NCBI GenBank assembly: GCA_947490615.1
Contig: CANLHK010000017.1
Span: 1-45,626 of the forward strand
Reading direction: 5' to 3'
DNA from: Planctomycetaceae bacterium
GTDB lineage: Bacteria; Planctomycetota; Phycisphaerae; Phycisphaerales; SM1A02
Length of the DNA: 45,626 nt
Both the position numbers and the translations under genes were made by a program. The first letter of the stretch is position 1. Every line of letters starts with the position of its first letter. Of this stretch, positions 7,697-16,555 are shown piece after piece. Under the pieces are notes generated by a model that searched no databases, was not told where the DNA came from, and saw nothing but the letters and a program-made list of their open reading frames with translations.

Positions 7697-9259
7697 ATGC
7701 CGACCGCCACTCCAAACGCTCCTAAGACCATGAAGAAGTCGACCCCAGCTCCAACCAAGCAGGCTCCAAAGTCTGCGCCGCGCAACACCTTCCTCGATAC
7801 CAACCTCGAGCTCTTCTCGACGCCCGCCTACAAGGTCCGTTGCACCGATGAGCAGACCATCCGCTTTGGCCGCAAGGAGATCGAGCTCGCCGAGCACGAG
7901 ATGCCAGGCCTCATGGCGATCCGCGAGGAGTACAAGGGACGCAAGCCGCTCAAGGGCGCGCGCATCTCGGGCTCGCTGCACATGACGATTCAGACCGCAG
8001 TGCTCATCGAGACGCTCGTGGAGCTCGGCGCCGAAGTGCGTTGGGCCTCGTGCAACATCTTCTCGACGCAAGATCACGCCGCCGCGGCGGTGGCAATGGG
8101 TCGAGGTGGTACTCCAGAGAATCCAAAGGGCATCCCCGTCTTCGCGTGGAAGGGTGAGACTCTTCCTGAGTATTGGTGGTGCACCTACCAGGCGATGAAC
8201 TGGCCCGATGGACAGGGACCGAACCTGATCCTCGACGACGGCGGCGACCTCACGCTGCTCGTGCACAAGGGTTTCGAGTGGGAGAAGTCAGGCAAGGTCC
8301 CTGCAGCCAAGCCCACGGACAGCGACGAGTACAAGGTCATCCTCGCGCTCGCGAGCGAACTCGTGCGCGAGGCCAAGGGTCTCTTTGCGCGCATGGTTCC
8401 CAACATCAAGGGCGTGAGCGAAGAGACGACGACAGGCGTCCATCGCCTCTACCAAATGCAGGAACTCGGCCAGCTGCTCTTCCCTGCGATCAATGTGAAC
8501 GACGCGGTCACCAAGAGCAAGTTTGACAACCTCTACGGTTGCCGTCACTCGCTCGTCGACGGCATCATGCGCGCGACCGATGTCATGCTCGCGGGCAAGA
8601 CCGCGCTCATCATCGGCTACGGCGATGTCGGCAAGGGCTCGGCCCAAAGCCTGCGCAGCCAAGGCTGCCGCGTGAAGGTCGCCGAGATCGATCCGATCTG
8701 CGCGCTGCAGGCGTGCATGGAAGGCTACGAGGTCACCACGCTCGAGGATGTCATCGACAACTGCGACATCTTCGTCACCGCAACGGGCAACTGCGACATC
8801 ATCACCGCCGACCACATGAAGCGGATGAAGGACAAGGCGATCGTCGGCAACATCGGACACTTCGACAACGAGATCGACATGTCGGGACTCGCCAAGATCA
8901 AGGGCGTGCGCCGCGTGAACATCAAGCCACAGGTTGATGAGTGGGTCTTCGCTGATGGCCGCTCGATCATCATCCTTGCCGAAGGTCGCCTGCTGAATCT
9001 CGGCTGCGCGACGGGTCACCCAAGCTTCGTGATGAGCGCGAGCTTCACCAACCAAGTGATGGCGCAGGTCGAGCTCTACAAGAACTCCAAGCACTACGGC
9101 AAGACCGTCACCACCTTGCCCAAGGCACTCGACGAGAAGGTCGCGCGTTTGCACCTCAACAAGCTCGGCGCCAAGCTCACCAAGCTCACCAAGAAGCAGG
9201 CCGACTACATCGGCGTGCCCGCAGAAGGTCCGTACAAGTCGGATCACTATCGCTACTGA
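7697..9259 (+). CDS. ahcY: S-adenosyl-L-homocysteine hydrolase (adenosylhomocysteinase)
   Basis: 520 aa. The enzyme splits SAH into adenosine and homocysteine using bound NAD, completing the methyl cycle in the cytoplasm. Landmarks are '[16 protein letters not shown]', '[15 protein letters not shown]', '[10 protein letters not shown]', '[11 protein letters not shown]', '[20 protein letters not shown]', and the NAD-binding loop GYGDVGKG (from about residue 307). The C-terminus S-D-H-Y-R-Y is the conserved family end. The roughly 40-residue insertion common in bacterial enzymes is present (from '[20 protein letters not shown]'). The first 30 residues (Pro/Thr/Lys-rich) are an unusual low-complexity extension; Met-12 (7730) is an alternative start but neither has a good ribosome binding site. 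Probably regulated by the ArsR-methyltransferase protein at 5758-6702. Confidence 0.97.
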   Translation: MPTATPNAPKTMKKSTPAPTKQAPKSAPRNTFLDTNLELFSTPAYKVRCTDEQTIRFGRKEIELAEHEMPGLMAIREEYKGRKPLKGARISGSLHMTIQTAVLIETLVELGAEVRWASCNIFSTQDHAAAAVAMGRGGTPENPKGIPVFAWKGETLPEYWWCTYQAMNWPDGQGPNLILDDGGDLTLLVHKGFEWEKSGKVPAAKPTDSDEYKVILALASELVREAKGLFARMVPNIKGVSEETTTGVHRLYQMQELGQLLFPAINVNDAVTKSKFDNLYGCRHSLVDGIMRATDVMLAGKTALIIGYGDVGKGSAQSLRSQGCRVKVAEIDPICALQACMEGYEVTTLEDVIDNCDIFVTATGNCDIITADHMKRMKDKAIVGNIGHFDNEIDMSGLAKIKGVRRVNIKPQVDEWVFADGRSIIILAEGRLLNLGCATGHPSFVMSASFTNQVMAQVELYKNSKHYGKTVTTLPKALDEKVARLHLNKLGAKLTKLTKKQADYIGVPAEGPYKSDHYRY

Positions 9260-9287
9260 GCAGCGCTCATTCGTTTCGACATCAACG

Positions 9288-9330
9288 CACAGCCCCGACC
9301 ATTGCGGTCGGGGCTGTGTTGTTTCTTGGA
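9288..9330 (+). terminator. Intrinsic terminator of ahcY
   Basis: A perfect 13-bp stem, CACAGCCCCGACC (9288-9300) with GGTCGGGGCTGTG (9306-9318), and loop ATTGC, followed by TTGTTTCTTGG. It starts 28 bp after the ahcY stop. Confidence 0.9.
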
Positions 9331-9342
9331 TGATTGGCGCGC

Positions 9343-10437
9343 TTAGGTCGCAGCGGGAACGGCGCGCTTACTCCACGCCTCGAGCAGCTCCGTCTCACGC
9401 GCGGCGGTGATGCCCGGCCTGCCCTTGACGCCCCACGCGAAATCGGCGGCGCGCTCAGACTTGGTCGCTGCGAAGTCGGCGATGGTGTCGCGCGCGGTTT
9501 CGGACAGCGGCCGACAATGCAGTCCGTGAGCAAAGGCCTTGGAAACATTGGCGTTTCCTGCGCCGAAAGTCGTGGCGTCCTGCGGGATCCACAACGGCAG
9601 ACCCATCCACGGCTGCACCTGCTGCTCGAGCAACCACGCCTCGTCGATCCAGACGAACTGCACAGGATTCGACACGGCGGCCTTGATGCCCGCGAGCATC
9701 TCTTCCATGGTGAGCGTGCCTTGCGGACCGTTGGCGATGTAGGTTCCGTGGTGGCCATCGGCGATGAGTTTGAGCATGAAAGCCGCGAGGTCGCGCACAT
9801 CGATGAGCTGCACTCGCACCTCTTCGGGCTTGGGCGCGCGCGGCGCGAGCACCTTGCCACCTTGCGCGATGCGCACGGGCCAATAGGTGAAGCGGCAGGA
9901 GTCATCGCCGGGGCCGACGATGAGCCCAGGTCGCACGATGCAGGTCTTGCTCGGGCAAGCGACTTCGGCGGCAGTTTCACAGAGAGCCTTCAGCGGGCCG
10001 TAGGTCTCGCCTGTGATCTGTTCGACCTTGGTGTCAGGAATCGTCGAGACGGGCGTGGACTCGTCGGCGGCAACCGAGAGATCGCTCCACACCGAGATCG
10101 TCGAGACCAGTTGGTACATCATCGTCACGCCAGTCAGCAACTCCGCCGAGGCCTTGGTCACGCGCGGGAAGTACGAGGAGTTGTCGATGACGGCATCAAA
10201 CTTGGTTCCGTCCTTGCGCATGGTGGCCACCAGCGCTTCGAGACTCTTGAGTCCTTCGCCCTTGGCAGGATCGCGATCGCCCTTGAGCTGGGTGATCTTG
10301 GCGTACTTCGCGCCCGCAAAGAGCGTCGGCGAAGTCTTGCCGCGATTGAACAGTGTGATCTCCCAGCCGAGTGCCATCGCCTGTTCGACGAGGTGCGGAC
10401 CAAGGAAGCCTGTGCCACCGAGAATCAGAATGCGCAT
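9343..10437 (-). CDS. NAD-dependent epimerase/reductase-like protein (extended SDR)
   Basis: 364 aa. The N-terminal nucleotide-binding motif is I-L-G-G-T-G-F-L-G at residues 5-13, followed by 'ITLFNRGKTSPTLFAG', where the Asn-Arg-Gly after beta-2 suggests NADP(H) preference. Further marks are 'FDAVIDNSSYFPRVTKASAE', 'LVSTISVWSD', 'YGPLKALCE' (Tyr-x-x-x-Lys catalytic pair) and 'CIVRPGLIVGPGD'. It is a sugar-epimerase or isoflavone-reductase-like extended SDR; the substrate cannot be read from the sequence. It is convergent with ahcY and divergent from the DUF1573 gene (50-bp gap). Confidence 0.85.
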   Translation of the reverse strand: MRILILGGTGFLGPHLVEQAMALGWEITLFNRGKTSPTLFAGAKYAKITQLKGDRDPAKGEGLKSLEALVATMRKDGTKFDAVIDNSSYFPRVTKASAELLTGVTMMYQLVSTISVWSDLSVAADESTPVSTIPDTKVEQITGETYGPLKALCETAAEVACPSKTCIVRPGLIVGPGDDSCRFTYWPVRIAQGGKVLAPRAPKPEEVRVQLIDVRDLAAFMLKLIADGHHGTYIANGPQGTLTMEEMLAGIKAAVSNPVQFVWIDEAWLLEQQVQPWMGLPLWIPQDATTFGAGNANVSKAFAHGLHCRPLSETARDTIADFAATKSERAADFAWGVKGRPGITAARETELLEAWSKRAVPAAT

Positions 10438-10486
10438 GGCCGCAGCGTACCCGCGGGGTCGCGTCGTGTTTGGTTACGATTGCCGC

Positions 10487-11338
10487 ATGATTCCCCGACG
10501 GCGCAGCCCACTCACCACAGCGCTCACCGTCGTAGCACTGGTGTTCGCGGCGTTGGGCATTTACCTCAATCGATCGAAGCTCGGCGCGGACTCAGCAAGC
10601 GAGAGCAACTCTTCCGCAGGCGGTGACGAAGGCGCGCGGCGTGCACCTCGCGTGCGTGTGGGCGGAGAGCCGCGACGAGTGCGTCAGCTGCGTGTCAGTC
10701 CCGAGAAGATCGATCTCGGCACACTCTCGCAATGCAGGCCCGTGCCTCCCATCGAGATCGTGCTCACCAACGATGGCACGGAGAGCGTGCAACTGGTGGG
10801 CTGGATCGCGACCTGTTCCTGCGTCGTTCCCGAGCTCGAAGCAGGGACCTCGATTCCTGCAGGCGGATTCATCAAGGTGCCCGTGCATCTGCATCCGATC
10901 GGACTTGGCGGCAAGAGCCAGCGCCTCGATTTTCGTCTTGAGGGCAACGCGCGCGGCGGAAGTGTGCGCATTGATTACATGGTCGACACCGCGATCCTCC
11001 CGATGCCTGTGCTCGTGGTGCGACCTGATGCGGTGAACACCAAGATCGTCGACCTCGAGCGCCTCGACGCTGACGGGCAGTTTGTCGCGGAGAAGTTCAC
11101 GATCCGCGGCATCGAACCACCCGTTGCGAAGTTCGTCGAGAGTCTGAGCGATGGCCACGCCGCCATCGAGATCGACTTCAACGCCATCGACGAGGTTGCC
11201 GCCGCGCACGATCACCGCGGCACGATGTTCCAGTGGGAACGACAGGGCGCCAAGGAGCGTTGGAAATCAATGGAACTCACCATCGAAACCGACTGCCCCT
11301 TGTGCGAACGCCTGCGCATCACCGTGCGCAACCGCTGA
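10487..11338 (+). CDS. Membrane-anchored DUF1573 protein
   Basis: 283 aa from the ATG at 10487. A single N-terminal hydrophobic helix (residues about 9-26, LTTALTVVALVFAALGIYL) acts as signal anchor, followed by a Ser/Gly/Arg-rich linker. Residues about 65-160 match DUF1573: 'DLGTLSQCRPVPPIEIVLTND', 'WIATCSCVVPE' with the conserved Cys-x-Cys, then 'IPAGGFIKVPVHL'. This Ig-like fold is common in Bacteroidetes and planctomycetes and its function is unknown. A second Ig-like half with C-P-L-C near the end may form a disulphide, consistent with an extracytoplasmic location. It is convergent with the thiolase gene, with 9 bp between the stop codons. Confidence 0.82.
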   Translation: MIPRRRSPLTTALTVVALVFAALGIYLNRSKLGADSASESNSSAGGDEGARRAPRVRVGGEPRRVRQLRVSPEKIDLGTLSQCRPVPPIEIVLTNDGTESVQLVGWIATCSCVVPELEAGTSIPAGGFIKVPVHLHPIGLGGKSQRLDFRLEGNARGGSVRIDYMVDTAILPMPVLVVRPDAVNTKIVDLERLDADGQFVAEKFTIRGIEPPVAKFVESLSDGHAAIEIDFNAIDEVAAAHDHRGTMFQWERQGAKERWKSMELTIETDCPLCERLRITVRNR

Positions 11339-11347
11339 CGCGTCGAT

Positions 11348-12526
11348 TTAGCAGAGCTCGATGAGCATCGTCACGGCGTTGCCGCCGCCGAGGCAGAGCG
11401 AGCAGATGCCGCGCTTGCCACCAGTGCGACGCAGTTGATGCACGAGCGTCACGAGGACGCGCGCGCCGCTAGCGCCAATGGGATGTCCCAAGGCGACGCC
11501 GCCACCGCAAATGTTGAGCTTCGACTCAGGAATGCCCAGCGGCTTGATGTCCGCAAGCACTTGTCCCGCGAAGGCCTCGTTGAGCTCGAAGAGGTCGATG
11601 TCGGCAACCGTGAGCTTGTTCTTGGCGAGGATCCGCTCGATGCCGAGCTTGGGCGCGAAGAAGAGCTCCTTGGGCGAAATGCCTGCGGTGTTCGAATCGA
11701 TGATCCGCGCCATCGGCGTGGCGTTGGTGCGCTTCAGGCCTTCTTCGCTCATGACCAAGACCATCGCAGCGCCATCGGAAATCTGACTGGCATTGCCCGC
11801 GGTCGCGGTGCCGTCCTTGCCGAAGGCGGGCTTCAGCTTGGCCAGTCCGTCGGCGGTGGTGTCGGCGCGAATGCCCTCGTCGGCATCGACGCCGACCTTG
11901 GCCATGCACTGTTCCGCGGTGAGCGTGACGGTTTCAGCCTTGAAGTGACCCGCGGCCGTCGCAGCGGCAGCGCGTTGATGGCTCTGCGCAGCAAAGCGAT
12001 CTTGTTCGGCGCGGGAAATCTCGTGCTTGGCGGTGAGGAAGTCGGCAGCGCAACCCATTGGCCACTTCTCAAACGCACAGGTCAGGCCGTCGGCGGCCAT
12101 GTGGTCTTGAATCGTGCTTGGCCCGTACTTCACGCCGTTGCGCATAGGCATCATGTGCGGCGCGAGGTCCATGTTCTCCACGCCACCCGCGAGCACGACA
12201 TGGTTGTCACCCGCGCGAATCGATTGCGCGGCCTGCATGACCGCCTGCAAGCCCGAGCCGCAGACCTTGTTCACCGTCACGGCGCTGATGGTGTCGGGCA
12301 GACCCGAGAGGAGAGCCACCTGACGCGCAGGATTCTGCCCAACGCCCGCCTGAAGGACATTGCCAATGATGCACTCATCGACATGCGCTGCGGCGTTGGG
12401 GCAATCGGCAAAGACTGCCTTGGCGGCGTAGGAGCCGAGCGTCGGCGCAGGAACGCGGGCGAGGCCGCCCATGAACTTTCCAATCGGCGTGCGGCGGGCG
12501 GCAACGATGTAGGCGCAAGTGGTCAT
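11348..12526 (-). CDS. Thiolase (acetyl-CoA C-acetyltransferase)
   Basis: 392 aa, the normal thiolase length. Catalytic residues are visible: Cys-89 in V-N-K-V-C-G-S-G-L, His-348 in G-H-P-I-G-A-S-G and Cys-378 in C-L-G-G-G-N-A. The 'NEAFAGQ' motif is also present. It condenses two acetyl-CoA, or cleaves beta-ketoacyl-CoA; biosynthetic versus degradative role cannot be decided. The N-terminus 'AYIVAARRTPIGKFMGGL' fixes the start at 12526. It is divergent from fbp across a 201-bp gap. Confidence 0.95.
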   Translation of the reverse strand: MTTCAYIVAARRTPIGKFMGGLARVPAPTLGSYAAKAVFADCPNAAAHVDECIIGNVLQAGVGQNPARQVALLSGLPDTISAVTVNKVCGSGLQAVMQAAQSIRAGDNHVVLAGGVENMDLAPHMMPMRNGVKYGPSTIQDHMAADGLTCAFEKWPMGCAADFLTAKHEISRAEQDRFAAQSHQRAAAATAAGHFKAETVTLTAEQCMAKVGVDADEGIRADTTADGLAKLKPAFGKDGTATAGNASQISDGAAMVLVMSEEGLKRTNATPMARIIDSNTAGISPKELFFAPKLGIERILAKNKLTVADIDLFELNEAFAGQVLADIKPLGIPESKLNICGGGVALGHPIGASGARVLVTLVHQLRRTGGKRGICSLCLGGGNAVTMLIELC

Positions 12527-12727
12527 GAGCGTTCAGTGAGAAGTGAGGAGCAGCGGGGAGAAGCGGATGGACCGAACAACGGAACCAATTGATCCGCGAC
12601 GGGCTGTTGCAGCGATCACAACTTCGCACGCGCCCTCCGCGGGGGCGCCGATGATACCTTTGCCGCAGCGGTCGCTGCCGCCCCTTGATTCAGCCAGTTT
12701 TTTGGGCCGATCGCGAGTTCACTCCTT
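12527..12727. promoter_or_regulatory. Divergent promoter region of thiolase and fbp
   Basis: 201 bp without a gene. It contains a GC-rich inverted repeat (GCGCCC...GGGCGC near 12630-12650) and a T6 tract at about 12698-12704. No confident -35/-10 pair is seen. Confidence 0.3.
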
Positions 12728-13726
12728 ATGCCCAAGCGCTACGACCTCTCCGAAAATCTCATGAGCCTTCAGAGCTACATCCTGCTCGAGGAGGACAAGC
12801 ATCCATCCGCCAGTGGTGACTTCACATGGATCGTGAGCGCGATCTCGCTTGCAGCCAAGTCGATCGCCAACCATGTGCGTCGCGCGCGCCTCTCGGGAGC
12901 GATTGGGAAGTTCGGCGACACCAATGTGCAAGGCGAAGAGCAGCAGAAACTCGATGTCATCGCCAACGAAGCGCTCATGCGTTGCCTTGGTACGCGCGCG
13001 TCGATCGCCGTCATCGCCAGCGAAGAAGATGATGAGCCAACGATCCTGCGTCGTGGTTCCGAGGGCGGAAAATACTGCGTGCTCTTTGATCCACTCGACG
13101 GGAGTTCGAATCTCGACACGGGCGTCGGTGTGGGAACGATCTTCTCGATCCTTCGCAACGACCCCGCGATTTCGGATGCGCAAGAGACGGTCTGCCAGCC
13201 TGGCGCCGCGCAGGTGGCTGCGGGCTATGTGCTCTACGGCTCGTCGACGATCTTCGTGATCACCACAGGCAACGGCGTCGCGCTCTTTGAGCTCGATCCC
13301 TACATCGGGTCGTTTCTGTTGGTGAAGGATCAGTTGCGTGTGCCCGAGCGCAACAGCGTCTACTCAGTGAATGAGGCCTATGCGTCGAGCTTTCCAGAGG
13401 GGTATCGCAACTACCTCGCCTGGGCGCACGCCAATGGGTATTCCTCGCGCTACATCGGGTCCATGGTGGCCGATGTCCACCGCACCCTCCTCACGGGCGG
13501 GGTCTTCATGTACCCCCCAACCAAGAAGAACCCCGAGGGGAAGCTCCGCTACCTCTATGAGGCCAGCCCGATGGCCTTCATCATGGAACAGGCGGGGGGA
13601 TTGGCCTACTCAGGTGACAAGCCGACCCTGCTGCACCAGCCTCATCGGGTCCACGAGCGCGTCCCCGTGCTTCTTGGCTCGCGTCACGAGGTGCAACGAG
13701 TTCGTGATTTCCTGCAAAATGGGTGA
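12728..13726 (+). CDS. fbp: Fructose-1,6-bisphosphatase, class I
   Basis: 332 aa, the normal length. It hydrolyses fructose-1,6-bisphosphate in gluconeogenesis. The metal site D-P-L-D-G-S-S-N starts at residue 121; upstream 'GDTNVQGEEQQKLDVIANE' and 'VIASEEDDEP' provide further acidic ligands. The substrate-binding block 'RYIGSMVADVHRTLLTGGVF' and the C-terminal signature 'GKLRYLYEASPMAFIMEQAGG' are intact. The ATG at 12728 gives the expected N-terminus. Confidence 0.96.
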   Translation: MPKRYDLSENLMSLQSYILLEEDKHPSASGDFTWIVSAISLAAKSIANHVRRARLSGAIGKFGDTNVQGEEQQKLDVIANEALMRCLGTRASIAVIASEEDDEPTILRRGSEGGKYCVLFDPLDGSSNLDTGVGVGTIFSILRNDPAISDAQETVCQPGAAQVAAGYVLYGSSTIFVITTGNGVALFELDPYIGSFLLVKDQLRVPERNSVYSVNEAYASSFPEGYRNYLAWAHANGYSSRYIGSMVADVHRTLLTGGVFMYPPTKKNPEGKLRYLYEASPMAFIMEQAGGLAYSGDKPTLLHQPHRVHERVPVLLGSRHEVQRVRDFLQNG

Positions 13727-13771
13727 AATCCTGCTTGTGACTGTGGATTGAACCGATTCTTCTACTGAAGC

Positions 13772-13798
13772 GGGCCGTCTGTCCGGCCCTTTGGTTGG
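13772..13798 (+). terminator. Probable intrinsic terminator of fbp
   Basis: Stem GGGCCG (13772-13777) with CGGCCC (13784-13789) and loop TCTGTC, followed by TTTGGTTGG. It lies 45 bp after the fbp stop. The T-tract is imperfect, so strength is uncertain. Confidence 0.6.
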
Positions 13799-13983
13799 CA
13801 ACGACAGTCAGAAACGACCGTTTGAAATGCAGCTGTGCGTTCGGCCTTCGAGGTCGAGCGAGGAATTGAGGAGATCCATCGCGGTTCCCGCGTTGTCTCG
13901 TCTAGTGCTTCGACACTAGAGCAGCGCGCGACACCTCGACGCCGGTTGAAACCCGCACGCGCCTTCGGGCGCAGGAGGCTCGC
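13799..13983 (+). promoter_or_regulatory. Hairpin-containing 5' leader of the membrane protein gene
   Basis: The region holds a perfect 7-bp hairpin, TCTAGTG (13901-13907) with CACTAGA (13914-13920), and a 5-bp hairpin closed by the stable UUCG tetraloop, GCGCC-TTCG-GGCGC (13959-13972). The second hairpin abuts a perfect Shine-Dalgarno AGGAGG (13973-13978), 5 nt before the ATG at 13984. The arrangement supports that start and could allow translational control. Confidence 0.5.
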
Positions 13984-14688
13984 ATGGCACTGTTGGGCAA
14001 TCATCCCGAACTCAACACTCGTTGGAATAGAGACACTCACAGCGAGGATTCGATGCAGCCGCATCGCTCTCGCACGCGCAGTGAGCGCGCGCGGGATGAC
14101 GGTGTTTGGACCGCGTCGCTGTTCCTGGTCTTCGTCAGTTTCCTCATGCCGGTCTGGTTCTTCGGCGCTGCAGCAGCGCTCGCCACGGGATCTGGGGCTC
14201 CGGCCTTTCCCCATACAACTCTGATTGTGCTCATCGCGATTGGCGCGGTGGCCATTTGGTTTGCGGTGCACGTGGCGTTGACCCTCGCGCGTGCGCCGCG
14301 GCTCGGTCGCGGGTACCACCGTTGGGCCATGCGGCGACTCTCGATGTTCGCTGCGCCACTCGCGATCTTGTTCTTACTTTGGTTTTCGTACCGATTCGAT
14401 GGCCTGCTCGGCATTGCGATGGGTTACATCGGCGCCGTGGCGCCAGCCTTCCTCGTCGCGGAACTTTCGTTTGCGCTTCCCGCCATTAGCAAGCACCGCT
14501 ACGGCGCTGACATCGGCGGCCTCGGTGGTTGCTTCTGGCTTGGTGCGGCGGCGTGCTTGCTCCTGACGAGCGCCTTTGGATTCCCGTGGTGGACCCCCGC
14601 AGCGGTCGCGGGCGTCGCGGCATGCTGCACGGCCATCGGGGCGTCGCGCATTTGGCATCACTACGAGGGCGACATCATCCACAGTTGA
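13984..14688 (+). CDS. Hypothetical multi-pass membrane protein
   Basis: 234 aa. The start at 13984 is supported by AGGAGG at ideal spacing; Met-24 (14053) is an alternative. After a polar, charged 38-residue N-terminus, about six hydrophobic segments follow: residues about 43-66 (ASLFLVFVSFLMPVWFFGAA), 78-100, 120-138, 142-165, 180-200 and 205-222. No catalytic motif or named family is recognised. It lies alone between the fbp terminator and the sugar kinase gene, so it is probably transcribed from its own promoter. Confidence 0.7.
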   Translation: MALLGNHPELNTRWNRDTHSEDSMQPHRSRTRSERARDDGVWTASLFLVFVSFLMPVWFFGAAAALATGSGAPAFPHTTLIVLIAIGAVAIWFAVHVALTLARAPRLGRGYHRWAMRRLSMFAAPLAILFLLWFSYRFDGLLGIAMGYIGAVAPAFLVAELSFALPAISKHRYGADIGGLGGCFWLGAAACLLLTSAFGFPWWTPAAVAGVAACCTAIGASRIWHHYEGDIIHS

Positions 14689-14804
14689 GGATGGCATCCG
14701 CCAAGTGCGCGATGCAGTTTCAGTGTGACATTCCACCGCGCGCGTCCGACACTCGGGCGCGCGCGGTTCGTTTGCGGGCACTGCGACCTTGGTAGGGTGC
14801 GCGT

Positions 14805-15749
14805 GTGCCGCAGAATCCCCGCGCCTCGAAGCGAACGATCCATGTCATCGGATCGCTGATGATCGATCGCGTGGTGCGCGTGCAGGAGTTTCCACGCGCG
14901 GGTGAGACGATCGTGGCGCTTTCGTCTGCGGTCCATGCTGGTGGCAAAGGCGCCAACCAAGCCGCCGCCGCTGCCAAGTGTGGCGCGCGGGTGCGCATGC
15001 TCGGTCGAACCGGTGCGGACGGCGCGTTCATCGTCGAGGCGCTGCGCGAAGCGGGCGTTGAAGCGAGCTCCATCGCCACTGACGACGAGCTCTCCGGAAG
15101 CGCCACCGTGATGGTCGCGGCAAACGGCGAGAACGCGATCGTCATCGCGCCTGAGGCCAACACGCGACTTCGCCCGCGCGACATCGAGCAGTTCCTCGAC
15201 CAGGCCACGGCGGGCGACATCGTGCTCTTCCAAAATGAATGCGCGCTTCTGCACGAGGGCATCGCGATGGCCAACGCGGGCGGACTCGCAGTCTGGCTCA
15301 ATGCAGCACCCGCCAACGAGACGCTCTCTGCGCTGGCCTACGAATCGCTCGCAGGATTGGTCGTCAATGAAACTGAAGCAGAGGCGTTGACGCAGGAAGC
15401 GGATCCCGCGCGCGCTCTCTCATTGCTCGCAGCCAAGATGCCCAAAGGCACGGTGATCGTGACGCTCGGCGCGAGCGGCGCGATCGCGGCGTTTGGCAGC
15501 GAGCGCTTGGAGCATCGCGGCTTCGTCGTGGACGCCGTGGACACGGTCGGTTGCGGCGATGCGTTTGTCGGGGCGTATCTGGCGGCGCTCATCGCGGGTG
15601 ATGGCGTGCAACAGGCGCTTGAGCGCGGCAATGCTGCTGGTGCGTTGACGACGCTGCGCTACGGAGCGATTCCTTCGCTTCCATCGAGGGCGGAGATCGA
15701 GAGATCGGCTGCGTTTCCTGCGGGCTCGCGCCTCGAGGCCTTTGCATGA
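14805..15749 (+). CDS. rbsK: PfkB-family carbohydrate kinase (ribokinase-like)
   Basis: 314 aa from a GTG start. It phosphorylates a sugar, probably ribose, with ATP. The N-terminal substrate motif is 'HAGGKGANQAAAAAKCG' (about residue 44), and the C-terminal PfkB signature is D-T-V-G-C-G-D-A-F-V-G-A with the catalytic Asp in GCGDAF (about residue 252). 'LVVNETEAEAL' (N-E-x-E) binds Mg/ATP. Gly-Ser-rich 'VIVTLGASGAIA' is typical of ribokinases. Its TGA overlaps the ATG of the next gene (ATGA at 15746-15749), indicating translational coupling. Substrate assignment is by similarity only. Confidence 0.88.
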   Translation: MPQNPRASKRTIHVIGSLMIDRVVRVQEFPRAGETIVALSSAVHAGGKGANQAAAAAKCGARVRMLGRTGADGAFIVEALREAGVEASSIATDDELSGSATVMVAANGENAIVIAPEANTRLRPRDIEQFLDQATAGDIVLFQNECALLHEGIAMANAGGLAVWLNAAPANETLSALAYESLAGLVVNETEAEALTQEADPARALSLLAAKMPKGTVIVTLGASGAIAAFGSERLEHRGFVVDAVDTVGCGDAFVGAYLAALIAGDGVQQALERGNAAGALTTLRYGAIPSLPSRAEIERSAAFPAGSRLEAFA

Positions 15750-16531
15750 CCGCCTCCGAATCCACACTCTCCTGCGACTGCGCTTACGACGCGCGCGGTC
15801 GTGTCGCGGGCGAGCGATGTCCTGAGTGTGGTGGGGTCTTGCGCGTCACTGTCTTGAGAGGGCCGCTGCGCGGGAGATGGGCTCGTCGCGCAGCTCGTGT
15901 TGCTGCGGTGATGGCTCTCGTGCTCGTCTCTATGGCTGCGCTCAACCTCACCGCGGAACTGTTCCGCGTCTTCGGCGGGCTTGGCCTCCTTGGCAACGCA
16001 TTCTTGTGGCTCGTGACGGGAACCGACCTCCTGTTCATGCTCGAGCTCTATCTCTCCCCCGTCATGCTCGCTTTGGCAGCGATGGCACTCGAACAACGGA
16101 GCGCGTGGCGCCGTGCGCTCTTGGCAGCGGCGGCGGTCGCTCTTCTTCTCGGCGTCGCTGTGAGTCTCAGTCCGTACATGGCGATGGCGGGGGCCTCGTG
16201 GGAGTTCATCAGTTTCCTGTTCACGCTTCTGGCGCTGCGAGAGCCGGTGACACTCGCGCTGTTGGCGTTCAGTTTGCGGAGCATGAGCTGCGCAGCGGCG
16301 GTTCCTCAGAACGGTCCACGCTGGCGGAGAGTTGCGCCACCCATTGCGGGATGCGTTCTCGTTCTCGGCGGGCTGGCCGTGGCGCTCTCGCCGTCTGCGA
16401 TTGCTCAAGCGGGCAGCGGCGAAGTAGAGGTCTGGCGGTTCCTCACGGTGATGCTCTTCCTGCGAGGGATTGCAGCCATCGTGGTGCTGCTCCTGTTCGC
16501 TGCGTTTGTCCGAAGAGCATTGCGGGCGTGA
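15746..16531 (+). CDS. Zinc-ribbon membrane protein, paralog A
   Basis: 261 aa. The N-terminal cytoplasmic-type zinc ribbon is C10-x-C12 ... C25-x-x-C28 (CDC then CPEC). It is followed by 'GGVLRVTVLRGPLRGRW' and a basic patch, then about six hydrophobic segments (from residue 48 to the end) with the central motif 'SAWRRALLAAAAVALLLGV'. The spacing, the GPLR motif and the AWRRAL motif are shared with the next gene. The family is not recognised; planctomycetes carry many membrane proteins with a CxxC...CPECG head, and the function is unknown. The start overlaps the PfkB kinase stop. Confidence 0.75.
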   Translation: MTASESTLSCDCAYDARGRVAGERCPECGGVLRVTVLRGPLRGRWARRAARVAAVMALVLVSMAALNLTAELFRVFGGLGLLGNAFLWLVTGTDLLFMLELYLSPVMLALAAMALEQRSAWRRALLAAAAVALLLGVAVSLSPYMAMAGASWEFISFLFTLLALREPVTLALLAFSLRSMSCAAAVPQNGPRWRRVAPPIAGCVLVLGGLAVALSPSAIAQAGSGEVEVWRFLTVMLFLRGIAAIVVLLLFAAFVRRALRA

Positions 16532-16555
16532 GCGGCGTGGTAAAGTTTCCGCCTC

